Assembly (NCBI GenBank): GCA_910574455.1
Contig: CAJSYZ010000002.1
Location: 149,671-213,670, forward strand
From: Trichaptum fuscoviolaceum
Lineage: Eukaryota; Basidiomycota; Agaricomycetes; Hymenochaetales; Trichaptaceae
Direction of reading: 5' to 3'
Length of the DNA stretch: 64,000 nt
In this document: positions 22,617 through 32,639 of the stretch, piece by piece
How the letters are laid out: every line of letters begins with the position of its first letter
Numbering within the stretch: position 1 is the stretch's first letter
Translations under genes and position numbers: made by a program
Notes under the pieces: model-generated
Database searches by the model: none
The model's input: only the letters and a program-made list of their open reading frames with translations
What the model was told of the DNA's origin: nothing

Positions 22617-23562
22617 TTCGACCATAGATCGTGTGCAATCATGTCAATAGCCGAACGAGTTCGACCATAGATCACACGCAATCATGTCAATAGCCGAGCC
22701 AGTTCGACCATAGATCACACGCAATCATGTCAATAGCCGAGCGAGCTCGACCATAGATCAAGCGCAATCATGTCAATAGCCGAACGAGTTCGACCATAAA
22801 TCGTGTGCAATCATGTCAATAGCCGAACGAGTTCGACCATAAATCGTGTGCAATCATGTCAATAGCCGAACGAGTTCGACCATAGATCGTGTGCAATCAT
22901 GTCAATAGCCGAACGAGTTCGACCATAGATCACACACAATCATGTCAATAGCCGAGCGAGTTCGACCATAGATCAAGCGCAACCACTTTAATAGCCGAAC
23001 GAGTTCGACCATAAATCGTGTGCAATCATGTCAATAGCCGAACGAGTTCGACCATTAATCGTGGGCAATCATGTCAATAGCCGAACGAGTTCGACCATAA
23101 ATCGTGTGCAATCATGTCAATAGCCGAACGAGTTCGACCATAGATCACACGCAATCATGTCAATAGCCGAGCGAGTTCGACCATAGATCAAGCGCAACCA
23201 CTTTAATAGCCGAACGAGTTCGACCATAAATCGTGTGCAATCATGTCAATAGCCGAGCGAGTTCGACCATAGATCAAGCGCAACCACTTTAATAGCCGAA
23301 CGAGTTCGACCATAGATCACACGCAATCATGTCAATAGCCGAGCGAGTTCGACCATAGATCAAGCGCAACCACTTTAATAGCCGAACGAGTTCGACCATA
23401 AATCGTGTGCAATCATGTCAATAGCCGAGCGAGTTCGACCATAGATCAAGCGCAACCACTTTAATAGCCGAACGAGTTCGACCATAGATCGTGTGCAATC
23501 ATGTCAATAGCCGAACGAGTTCGTCCATAGATCAAGCGCAACCACTTCAGTAGCCGACCAAG
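22617..23562. repeat. 43-bp tandem array, 22 units with higher-order structure
   Basis: Exactly 22 head-to-tail units of 43 bp. Each unit reads, in pieces, TTCGACCATAGATC, a variable five-base slot, GCAATCATGTCAATAGC and CGAACGAG. The slot is GTGTG, CACAC or AAGC-type. Units with AAGC usually carry CCACTTTAATAG instead of TCATGTCAATAG and are usually preceded by CGAGCGAG rather than CGAACGAG. Units 13-16 and 17-20 are identical four-unit blocks (172 bp each). Each junction forms the palindrome CGAACGAGTTCG. There is no spacer diversity, so this is a satellite and not a CRISPR array. Confidence 0.95.
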
Positions 23563-23699
23563 TTCGACTCTGTATACTGTTTAATATACAATCAAAGATG
23601 TCTTCACTTCAAAAAATAATTCACAGCATTACACAAACACTGTTTGCATCCCATTAGCAATAGATGGATAAACTACTACAAATTGCTGTAGGACTAGCT

Positions 23700-25350
23700 A
23701 CATGGATCTTCACAAAGCTCTCCGCCTTCAGCGCCGGCACAGAACTCTGCCCTAACCTTCAGCTGGTTGAGACCAAACAGTGCAAGGACGACGAGAAGAG
23801 GCTGCGTTGAAGGCGATATTGCTTCCTTCATCCCGTTGGTTATCTCAGCGAGCGCGCCGACAATGAACGACTGCTGATTGAGCGTTTCTTTCCCTACAGG
23901 TCGATTGTCAGTCTATGAAAGTAAGAAGGTAAACATGACATACATAGAAACTTAGAAATAAGAGGGAAGAAGGACTGGAACACCTGCGCAAAGTCGGTGT
24001 CAAGCAGCGAGCAACGCAACGAGTTCACCAACAGAAGAGAACAAAACAAAGTCGTACCCTGCCTGGTTCTGCAGCCGCTCGTTGTCCTCTTCTTGATCCG
24101 GGTCTTGCTGGCAAAGCGCCTTATGCTCTAGGATCTGAATGGCGATGTTGCATATCTCTTCAAGGTCTTTGACAGCAATTAGCGAAAGTCAACTATTAAG
24201 AAGAGATACTTACGGCTTTCGAAGAATGCAGGACCGACAGTTTGCGGCACAGCACCTGCTAAGCCGGGCTGTCAGTCCCGCGATTTGCTCAGCTTGTAGA
24301 AGATCTTGATGATTTCAAGACGGCAGTAGGTGCTGGCCCGTCGCGGCAAAAACGGTACCAATGATGTCTGCGGCGATCTCCTTCTCCACAGCGATGGCTG
24401 AGTTAACCTCGAAGAGCTTGTCATCGCTGATGGATTCCTTGTCGTCGTCAACGATCGTCGCGTTCGTGTACTTGGCCTTGATCTTGATAGCGAAAGTTGC
24501 GGAATCGCCGGTGGTGAAGAACTCGGTGAAATCCTTTCTACTACAAGAGATTAAGCAAAGCATGGAAGATCAATTTGAAAGGAACTCACCGGAGCCCAAG
24601 GATTTGTCCTGCTTGACGTTCTCCTCTGCAGCAGCGACCGCACATCCTAGCTGATGTACGGCGAGAGCCCCACCCTAGCCATCACGCCGAAGACGAGGAA
24701 TCTGCACTCGCGCAGTCGTGCGTTGCCCGTCTTGATGCCGTCGAAGATCTGCTACATCTACGAAGTACGGGTGGAATGCCTCCTTTCCTACCACCTCTGC
24801 GAACGTGCCCACCGCATCCATAGCAATGCCCCTTAGCTCCGTCTTCTCGCCCTCGCCAGCCAAGATGAGGAAGTGCTTCAGCTTGTCCATCAGTGGTGCG
24901 AAGAACGACAGGAAGTTGCCTCACGACGCGTGCGTGGCAGTCCCAATTGTGTCGACGGCCTTGACCTTCAGCGGCGCGGTCTCGAGCAGGCCTTGAGGCG
25001 CACCATGAGCAGCGCGAGGTAGTCCTCGATGACATCCTGCAGAATCATGAGCAGCGCGTCGAGCGCAGTGCAGGCCTGGCGCTGTGATGCAGGGTTGGCG
25101 AAAAGCACGATGGCGGTGCAGAGGAGAGGAGTGCGGCGCGCTTGCTGATGTACTCGTCTTCAACTCATTCAAAGAGAGGCTGCTGAGTGCTGGGAAGACT
25201 TGAGCGGGCGGGAGCGACTTTGAGAGGGTGTTGATGATGCTCAGCGCAGAACGCGATGGTGTGTCTTCATCAGCGTCGGTCTGCGCCTGACGTGCCATGC
25301 GTGATGAGGCTGCTAAGAGCGGCGAAGACTTGTGCTGGCGGGAGTGAAGC
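23700..25350 (-). pseudogene. importin-beta (Kap123/importin-4 type) pseudogene
   Basis: Minus-strand HEAT-repeat segments follow the order of a Kap123-type karyopherin, which carries cargo such as ribosomal proteins through nuclear pores. They are: PPAQVFPALSSLSLNEL (25200); CTALDALLMILQDVIEDYLA-like sequence (25070); DKLKHFLILAGEGEKTELRG and AMDAVGTFAEVVGKEAFHPY (24890-24790); KLFEVNSAIAVEKEIAADII with GTVFAATGQHLLP (24420-24320); ALCQQDPDQEEDNERLQNQA (24110); and QQSFIVGALAEITNGMKEAI (23870). The blocks occupy different frames within single exons and stops intervene, so the gene is broken. The N-terminal half of a normal karyopherin (about 1,100 residues) is missing. A second partial copy lies at 55.9-56.7 kb on the other strand. 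Confidence 0.8.
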
Positions 25351-25714
25351 GACCGTGAGGGGGAAACAGCAGCAGCAACAGCAAGGGAGTGATTCCAAGT
25401 AGCGGAATCGATTGCTGTAACTGCTCGATTAGCCGAGTCATTTCGACACTACCCGAGGGGACACCTACTTGCCGAATGATTTGCCAAGGGAACACCTACT
25501 AACCGAGGGACTTGCCAAGGGAACTTTGCTAGCCGAACGATTTGCCAAGGGAACTCATACTTGCCGAGTCATTTCACTACCCGAGGCATTTCGAGCTTAG
25601 CCGAGTCCTTTTACGGAAAAGCGTGGGAAGTCCCCAACTCCATGGGGACAGGCTGCACACCTATAGAGATGTAGTTCCGTACCTGACCGGACCAAGCTTC
25701 GTACGAAAGCTTGT

Positions 25715-25728
25715 CCCTAACCCTAACC
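25715..25728. repeat. interstitial telomere-like motif
   Basis: CCCTAACCCTAACC, two CCCTAA units plus two bases, lies inside the window. It is too short to call a telomere remnant with certainty. Confidence 0.35.
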
Positions 25729-25977
25729 GCGCGGTTCGGCGACGCGCGTTTCGAGCGCTCCCTTCAAGTAGGCATTCTGCTGAAGCAACTGATCGATCTG
25801 CTCCCTCCAGGGGGCCATGTACTGGTTCAGCATAGCCTGAGTCGCCTCGTCCATAGTTGGGGGTTGTAGGGGTACGGGTGCCTGCACGGGTGCAACGGGG
25901 GGCGCTCTAGGAGGGCCTCCGGGCGCAGGAACAGGCGGTGTAGCGTTCTGCATCGTACGGGCGTTTGAGCGAAGCAA
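25723..25977 (-). mobile_element. Gag-like proline-rich fragment
   Basis: An 84-codon frame with a proline-rich N-terminal part (PVPAPGGPPRAPPVAPVQAP) followed by a predicted amphipathic/coiled segment (TQAMLNQYMAPWREQIDQLL). This resembles the start of retrotransposon Gag proteins in composition only. No zinc knuckle, protease or reverse transcriptase follows. It lies 560 bp from the LTR-like block, which is the main reason to suspect a retroelement remnant. Confidence 0.25.
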
Positions 25978-26272
25978 GCGTTGGCAGAATGGTTCGAACG
26001 GTACGAGTTTTTTCGCGCGAGGTAGTGAGAAAAAAGACTTTTGGCCTAATGTTACGACACAGAGTGGTTCTATGCGTTCTCAGGACCTCGGACAACGTAA
26101 ATCGGACGATCAGCGGCTATGCAAAGCGGTTCCACACTCTGGGAAGCACTTGACAAGTCAATTAAGCTATTCTACACATCAGAAGCACAAATATAACGTC
26201 ACCTGGGAAGCACTTGACAAGAGGCCAAAAGTGGAGTGCTTCTCAGGCGGACGGGCGCTTTTGGCAAGCGCA

Positions 26273-26294
26273 GGAGGAACTATACAGTTCCTCC
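26273..26294. repeat. 22-bp palindrome in CGTACG-rich stretch
   Basis: GGAGGAACT-ATAC-AGTTCCTCC is a perfect 9-bp inverted repeat around four bases. It is followed within 10 bases by GTCCGTACGGAC, itself a palindrome. The stretch from 26300 to 26530 is rich in CGTACG. Confidence 0.7.
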
Positions 26295-26535
26295 AAGCCA
26301 CCGTCCGTACGGACCCGTGGTCCGATCCGAATTTGAAATACAAATAGAAAGATGAATAAGCATCGCTGGCGCGCCGGGTTTGAACCCAAGCGCACCGAAA
26401 AGTGTCCGTTAGTGAATAGAATGAAAAGAAACAATAATCCCGTATGCAGACAGATGCAAAGGTGTACGCGCCGTACGGGCTTCGTACCGAGCGCGTACCG
26501 CTGACCGTACGAGACCGTACGAGTGTCTCATACGA

Positions 26536-26755
26536 TGTCAGGAATCGAAAGTAAATAAAAACATCAGTAAATCATAAGTAAAAGGAAAATAAAAGAAATG
26601 TCAGGAATCGAAAGTAAATAAAAACATCAGTAAATCATAAGTAAAAGGAAAATAAAAGAAATGTCAGGAATCGAAAGTAAATAAAAACATCAGTAAATCA
26701 TAAGTAAAAGGAAAATAAAAGAAAACAATAAGTAAATCCGTGGCGATTCCTGACA
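26536..26755. mobile_element. LTR-like block with three 63-bp repeats
   Basis: The 220-bp block starts TGTCAGGAATCG and ends CGATTCCTGACA, a perfect 12-bp terminal inversion with TG...CA ends as in LTRs. Three tandem 63-bp units fill it, starting at 26535, 26598 and 26661, each beginning with TGTCAGGAATCG. Three bases after the right end lies TGGCGCC, a primer-binding-site-like string. No target-site duplication is seen and no pol gene lies beside it, so it is a solo LTR or a fragment at best. Confidence 0.4.
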
Positions 26756-26857
26756 CCCTGGCGCCCCAGACGTATTGGTGCCCTGTTCCCCACCGACTAC
26801 CCCCAGTAGTCGGAAGCGTCATATATATATTGTTCATATGAACACTAATATTCAGAT

Positions 26858-27260
26858 TTATTGCTTATTTTTCTGATTTTAAACTGTAACAGTGAATGAA
26901 GTTGGGTTGCATTTAGCTGAATGCTATTGAGTTTATCAGTATATTCTGATTTATTGCATATTTTTCCGGATTTTAACTGTAGTGAAGGTATATAATAATA
27001 TTTAAACCAAGAAGGAAGGTGACCCAGTGACCCACTACCAAAGAAGGAAGTTGACCTAGTGACCAAACCAAATAGGAAGGTGACCCACTACTAAAGAAGG
27101 AAGGTGACCCAGTGACCTATTACATACAAGAGGATGACCCCCCTTAATTAGGAAGGTGACCCACTCTAACTAGGAAGGTGACCCACTTTTCACTTCTGCT
27201 AACCCTAGTTGCACCATATACAGGCAGATTAGGAGTGACCCAGTGACCCTCCGAGTACCT
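26858..27260. repeat. degenerate GGAAGGTGACCCA repeat and short duplication
   Basis: From 26858 to 26990 a stretch with CTGATTTATTGC, TATTTTTC and GATTTTAA occurs twice. From about 27010 to 27240 the motif GGAAGGTGACCCA(GTGACC) recurs at least seven times with spacing of 15-45 bp. Confidence 0.7.
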
Positions 27261-27479
27261 AGGTACTATCCACGGTTATATATATAGGGTTGTCGAGATG
27301 AGGTGGGGTAGGATTAGCTGTACGAACAATACAAATGAGATCGAGTTTGACGGCCAGAAAAGGTGGAATATATTGTCAGCACCACAGATCTAGGAAACGT
27401 GAAGGGTAGAAGTAGAACAAGTGAGAGCGGAGAGGACGAAGAGCAAGTAATGCGGAAGACAGGCTGGACAAAAGAATCG

Positions 27480-27995
27480 TACGAGGATACCGACCTTGGA
27501 TATACGCCTAACCTTCGTTCAGCTCTGCCCCGCCGCGAATGTGCATGAGCATCCTAAGGGCGGAGAAATACTGCCCGCCCGTCATCCGGTCTCCCTGGGC
27601 GTGCGTCTTGAACAGGTGCAGGATCTGCCGTCAGGTTCGATGACACCGTGACACAGCAGACCAGCAACAACCATGGGAAGGAGTAATAATCTCATTAATG
27701 TTTGTTTATTTTTGAGTTTCGAGTACTTGAAGGCAGTTCAACAGACACGGGACGCACGTTGTCGATGTCTGCAACGTTCACGTCCCCGTACCGCCCACGC
27801 ATCCACGCCCGCGCCTCACGCAGCACGACCAAGCGCGCCTCCAGCTCCTCATCCGTCAACTGTGCGTTCCCGCCGCCTCCGCCTCGGGATCTTCGAGAAT
27901 GTCGCAAAGCGCGTCGATGTAGATACTAGACGGTGTATTCGGCATCAGAGAGGGACGAGGTGTGTAGGAAGAGGCGTCGGGTTCGCGGACGTGAC
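27480..27995 (-). pseudogene. local family copy C (broken)
   Basis: Exon-1 homology begins at MSRPRTRRLFLHTSSLSDAE near 27993, runs into an in-frame TAG after YTV because of a short insertion, and resumes in another frame as TDEELEARLVVLREARAWMR. Exon-2 homology (27620-27490) reads ILHLFKTHAQGDRMTGGQYF and LRMLMHIRGGAELNEG, then has TAG where the family has Leu. Exons 3-5 are absent. It is most similar to copy A in exon 1. Confidence 0.85.
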
Positions 27996-29640
27996 ATCGG
28001 CCGTGCGGGTTTTTCCTGGAGTTAGCGAGCGTAGGATCTTAGATCTAGAACAAGGATGGAGAAGTGGATTGTTGTGTTTTCAGTTGTAGGAAACGGTGCA
28101 GTGTCAAGTCCGAGTTACTTCAAGTTCAAGTATTCGAGCAGCCTGAATTGCGTGGGAATCCCGACACCAGTGTTGCTTTTTTCAAGTTCGTGGGAGTTGG
28201 TTATTACTTATTCCGAGTCCTCTAACCTCAACAATAACGATAAATCTAGCTTGCTAGTCCAAGACATGCACGCCGAACTACGATGACAGACTCCTAGTGT
28301 CTTCCCCGCCAAAGAGACCACCGACAGGCAGCCAGTGCATCACCGCATAGCCCGTCATGCAAACGTAGCTTGGGCGTACGCCGTACGGGCCGCCAAATTC
28401 TCCATCCCAGCGGCCTTCCGACGTCTCAACTGCATGTAGCTCTACAAGCATGCTTTCCTGTTACAGAGAGCGCTTCCTCCAGGAGGTTCAGCTCTTTGCC
28501 TTTCCAAAACAATCGGGCATACCGACGCGGCCTGGGACTACATGCAGGGTGGCTGCCGTTCGGGTATCCACACCCGGGCATCTCTATGGCTGGTTCGACA
28601 GTCGCGCGGCCGTCACCTGCTGCGTGTCCGCCCCATCTCTGTCTTCACCATCTGCCTTCACTTCCGGATGCTTCAAGCTGATCGAGGATGTCTCACTGTG
28701 GACGATGTATGCATTTGGCATCGGAGGAAATGAGGTGTGCAGTATGAGTGGCCAGCCGCCGGGCCCGGGTGCGCGGACGGGACACTGATGTCGGGCTCAG
28801 GCTGCGGAGCGAAGGTGATCCGAGTGAGATGGAGAGGGTACGTTTTTGAGAGTCTTGGGCGATATTCAAGGCTTTTTCAAAGGTGAAGTAAGGATGGAGG
28901 GGGCCCGAGTTTGGTGTGTCTGGATCACCGTCCCTGATGTTCAGGGCCGGCCCAAAGCTGCCAATGCCGGTGACTTGAGTTCACTGGCAGACTTCAAGTT
29001 CAGTTTCATCCGAGTCCATCGACCATCATCGCGCCGAAGAAAAAGTCATTTTCGCCGTTAAGCTTCTATTGAAGGCTTGCCAGTGTTATCAATCTCTCGA
29101 AGTTCGCCGAGTGCGGATTCGAACTTACCTTCACAAGTCCTGACTCCCAGTGATGCCCGGGCCCTTGCGCGCGCAAATTGTCGCTTGCATTCCGCATTGT
29201 GCTATACTCCTCGAGTACTACGCTGTTGCTAGTAAATTGTATACCATAATGGTGCACATATTCACTCTTCTGGGCTGCCGGGCCCGGGGGGCATACGGTG
29301 GTTGTGTCGGAGAATGTGGCAAATACTGATTACATCTTTATGGTGTTCTTGACGGGCCGGACGTATACTAGTAGCGGAACCTAGGGGAACCAAATTTCTA
29401 AGTCACTCAAGCCGTATCCCCAAATAATGTCGTATCTTCTGTGTCTCTGCCAATGGAGGAAGCCTCCGCTGTACCCAATGCCCGGAGAAGGCGTCCCGGA
29501 AGGTACCCATTCCTCCCAACGGTAAGCAAATATGTATGTGTTGGCTCTGTACAAGACCAGATTTGTGATAGGAAATCTCAATGTGGACCCGGGGGTGGGA
29601 GAGGGACGTGTAAGTCGATTGAGTTGACCCCCACTTATGG
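27996..29640. other. no supported gene
   Basis: GC-moderate sequence with several 60-110-codon frames on the plus strand, none with a recognisable domain or splice pattern. Presumably upstream and rearranged sequence around copy C. Confidence 0.35.
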
Positions 29641-29649
29641 TTCAACGAT

Positions 29650-29770
29650 GTTCTTGTACCACTTGATTACTTTAGCTGAAAATATCGGCAAGGCAGTGCT
29701 TGCTACAGCAGCTCGAAACAATCTGGCTTATCTTGAGCATCTCACTCCATCGCTCTTTCCGGTCTGCCAT
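29650..29770 (-). repeat. inverted duplicate of 47650-47770
   Basis: On the minus strand GAGCTGCTGTAGCAAGCACT, GCCTTGCC and ATCAAGTGGTACAAGAACATC match the plus-strand series GGGCTGCTACAGCAAGCGCT, ACCTTGCC and ATCAAGTGGTATAGAAACATC near 47690-47757. It lies on the 3' side of copy D, and its partner lies on the 3' side of copy F. Confidence 0.7.
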
Positions 29771-30119
29771 GAGAGGACCATGCATCCATTTCTTTAACAC
29801 ACTTTTGGAACTTGCTTGCATATACATAATCTGAATCCACATTGTTTTGGGGGAACACTCTTGCGACAGCAACTTAGTGAGCAGCACAAATTTTGATGTG
29901 ATGAACACCATGGGACAAGCAGTTTTTGATCTCAATTGCAAGGAGTCAATGTTGTCAAGTATACATAGACTACAGTATATTCATCTCCTATTCTAAAATA
30001 CGCACAAGTGAGTTTTACTTCAATCTAACCCTTATCATCTTAGCTCTACTGGGTTTCCTAGACGTATCAAGAAGTCATTACATTCATGTGCTTCTGATTC
30101 TGCTTCTGCTTTTAATCAA

Positions 30120-30984
30120 TCATAATCCTCGGGACTCGGATAGTATGTCATCTGACATTACGGATATGCTGCATAGCTCATCATCCACTTCGTGTTTGTG
30201 CCGGCGGTTTGGATACCCGATAGGAGACCAGTGTCTGCTTTCACGGGAGTTGGGGCGTCTGTTCGCATATCTCCCGGGACGCGGAGATGTGGAACCATCC
30301 AAGGGCCTTCGATGGAAGCCCGGATGACGGTGACGACGAGGGCTCTCAGCGCGTGGTGTGGTCGGGTTGAGATTGGCTGTGGCAACGATATGATGTGAGT
30401 CGGAATCATGCATGAGATTGGACGGAGAGAGCCGCTTACCTTGGACGTAGATCAGAGATTCGTTCGGCTCTGACCTGTTGCGCAGGTGCATGAGCAGTCG
30501 GAGGGCAGCGAAGAATTGACCACCTGTGATACGGTCACGGACGCCCTGGGTCTGCGGCTTGAAGAAGTGCAAGATCTATCGGTCGAGAATCGAGATGCGG
30601 TGTACACAAGTCAGAACCGCAAGAATGAGATAATTAGCTCGGTTCGTGATTCAACTCTCGAGGCTCGAAAGCAGCCCACAGATTGGCACGTACCTTGTCG
30701 ATATTGTCGATGCTCACGTCCTCGTAACGACGACTCATCCACTCGTGTATCTCTTGCATCTTCACCAGCTGCAGCTCTAGCACCTCGTCCATGACATCAG
30801 CATCGCGTTCGCCGTCTCCGCTGCATCCACCGGACTCGGTGTTTCGGATCCCAAGAATATTACGGAGCGCACCGACGTACAGTGTGTATTCTGCATCGGA
30901 GAGCGCGGTGGTGTGCAGGAAGAGAGGGCGGGATCGCCGGGGTGCGTTCGGCGTTGATGATGTGGGTGATGTCGAGGCAGACAT
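30120..30984 (-). CDS. local family copy D, short form
   Basis: Three exons, 30984-30694, 30575-30440 and 30376-30120, give 227 residues. Exon 1 carries RRSRPLFLHTTALSDAEY and a predicted helix ending DNIDK. Exon 2 carries ILHFFKPQTQGVRDRITGGQ, FFAALRLLMHLRN and IYVQ. Intron positions and phases (0, then 1) are those of copies A and B. Exon 3 is unrelated to theirs in sequence. It is Arg/His/Pro-rich (PRRHRHPGFHRRPLDG) and stops after 84 residues, so the basic helix and the YANYE module are missing. The second intron is 63 nt and open, so retention is also possible. A TATA box lies 75 bp upstream. The function is unknown; it may be a truncated member or a genuine short variant. Confidence 0.65.
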
Positions 30985-31058
30985 TCCCGAGTTTGTAAGA
31001 CAACAATGATGGGGGTGAAGAGGAAACTTGAAGATTGCGTCCGTGGATGGCGATTAGC

Positions 31059-31066
31059 TTTATATA
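31059..31066 (-). promoter_or_regulatory. TATA box of copy D
   Basis: The minus strand reads GGTATATAAAGC. TATATAAA lies about 75 bp upstream of the chosen ATG at 30984, a normal distance for a fungal TATA promoter. It supports that start. Confidence 0.55.
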
Positions 31067-31669
31067 CCATGTTTTCGAGTCAAGGACCGCGCAGTCTGTT
31101 CTGATAATAAGTCGACCAAGTCACGATTTGCTACGGAGAACTTGACTCTTACCGCCCAATTTTTCCTATTTATCCTTGCCCTCGTACCACCAGCATCCCC
31201 AGGTCTTTTTAACATGCGTATTTAAGATGTCGGTGTGACTAGGCTTCTTCGAGTCTGTAGGATGCGGACGACGGAAGACTCGAGAGCACAGACGAGTGAT
31301 GATATACGGTTGGTGGAGTCTACGCCGACGTTGTCGAGGTATACAAGCCGCTTTCACAACGATGTACTCCATATCATCCAATGCTATTTGAGTTCAACTT
31401 GAATCAGTGGAGGTTGTGAGGGATGACAAAATCAGGCAGTGATTTAGCTCCATGAGTCAAGCTGCATGTCGGTGCTTAGTCCTTCCTTCAACGAAGTCAA
31501 GATTAACGTTCAGACACTAGTAATTCCTGTAATACTCATACTCGTAACAAGTCAAGCGAAGGACTTAAATAAGTCGAATGTGAAGCGCTTTGAAACCAGA
31601 GGGCTGTGAACACAAGCATGTTCGGACATAGTTCAAGTTCGGGCGCTTACTAGTGTACTAGTAGTACCG

Positions 31670-31677
31670 TGACGTCA
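31670..31677. promoter_or_regulatory. CRE-type site TGACGTCA
   Basis: A full palindromic ATF/CREB site lies in the 960-bp divergent interval between copy D and the gene at 31942. Binding is inferred from the motif only. Confidence 0.35.
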
Positions 31678-31941
31678 AATTAGCGCTGGGGTTCAGCACA
31701 GCCTCCTCAACTTGGACCGGGCGCTGTCTTGGCTAGACTTGGACACCACCTCCACGCCGGCCACACAGCCTCTCCTGATAATAACTCGCCACGACTGCTG
31801 CGGAGGAAGCCCAGTTACTTCTTAACCTCTTACCACCACTTGGCAGCATCTCTACGCTTCTTCCCAATCACACTTTTGACCATCAATTGAACGAATAACG
31901 ATTAACGACTGTGAAACACGAAATTTGAAATCAAGGCAGCG

Positions 31942-32638
31942 ATGACGACTCGGAATTGCTTTAATGCCATGAACATGAGCCTCCTCCGCGCTGGTCTCGT
32001 CCTCTCGGCCCTCTCTGTCCTTCCTGTCGCGAGCGCAAACTGCTTCATTGACCGGTATGTTACTGTACAACACCGTGGCCATCTCTGTCTAACCAACAAC
32101 TGACGATTTGCTTCCACCATCCATCCTCGACCGCTCACCCCACCCACCAAATGCAACCAAAAAATGACTCAGCTTTGGCCGCGAACGCTGCACGCTCTCG
32201 ACCGGCGCGCGCGTTGGCATCGCCATCGCGTCCATCGTCGCCTTCATCGCCGTCTTCGCGTGTCTCGGCCTCACGCGGCGTCGGCGCATCCGGAACGCCA
32301 ACCTCGCGTACGTCACCTCCCAACAGCAACAGCAGCAGCAGCCGGGATACACGGGCTATGGCCAGCCGTATGGGACTCAGTACCCGTACGGGTCGACGCC
32401 GGCGTACGATGCGACTGGGGGCGGGTACGCACCGCAGGGGTATGGAGGCAGTTATGTACCGGTATGTTTTGATCGCAGCTTCTTGTTATTCACTGTCCCT
32501 GAATATGCTTCACATCTCGAAAAGCCTCCTGGCCCACCGCCCGCAGCTAGTCAGTATCCACCGCCACCTCAATACAGCGGCACGCCAGGCACGGGCCCGT
32601 ACTCGCCGCCTAAAGGTCCACCGCCCGCACACGTTTGA
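31942..32638 (+). CDS. small secretory-pathway membrane protein, Gly/Tyr/Pro-rich tail
   Basis: Three exons, 31942-32054, 32173-32461 and 32525-32638, give 171 residues. The N-terminus is a signal peptide (LLRAGLVLSALSVLPVASA, cut near residue 31), then a short Cys-containing loop (NCFIDRFGRERCTLSTG). A transmembrane helix follows at about 52-72 and a basic stop-transfer TRRRRIR. The cytosolic tail has a poly-Gln run, GYTGYGQPYG-type repeats and a PPGPPPAA...YPPPPQ end. This is the layout of a basidiomycete family of single-pass proteins with short lumenal loops and proline-rich tails. The tail could bind WW or SH3 domains, but this is inference. The third acceptor is weak (AAAAG). A broken duplicate of exon 1 lies at 47305-47515. 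Confidence 0.75.
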
Positions 32639-32639
32639 G

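Noticed and set aside
22617..23562. CRISPR-like array
   Set aside because: Units are contiguous 43-bp repeats with no unique spacers, and the genome is eukaryotic. It is a satellite.
17080..25350. TFIIF and importin copies as processed (reverse-transcribed) pseudogenes
   Set aside because: The TFIIF copy keeps introns with correct splice ends, and neither has a poly-A tail or flanking duplications that I can see.
26350..26420. Possible tRNA gene on the minus strand from a GGTTCAAACCC B-box-like string
   Set aside because: No matching acceptor stem, D arm or anticodon arm at the right distance. The string is a palindrome by itself.
26536..26755. Complete LTR retrotransposon
   Set aside because: Only one LTR-like block, no target duplication, no reverse transcriptase or integrase, and the Gag-like frame is weak.
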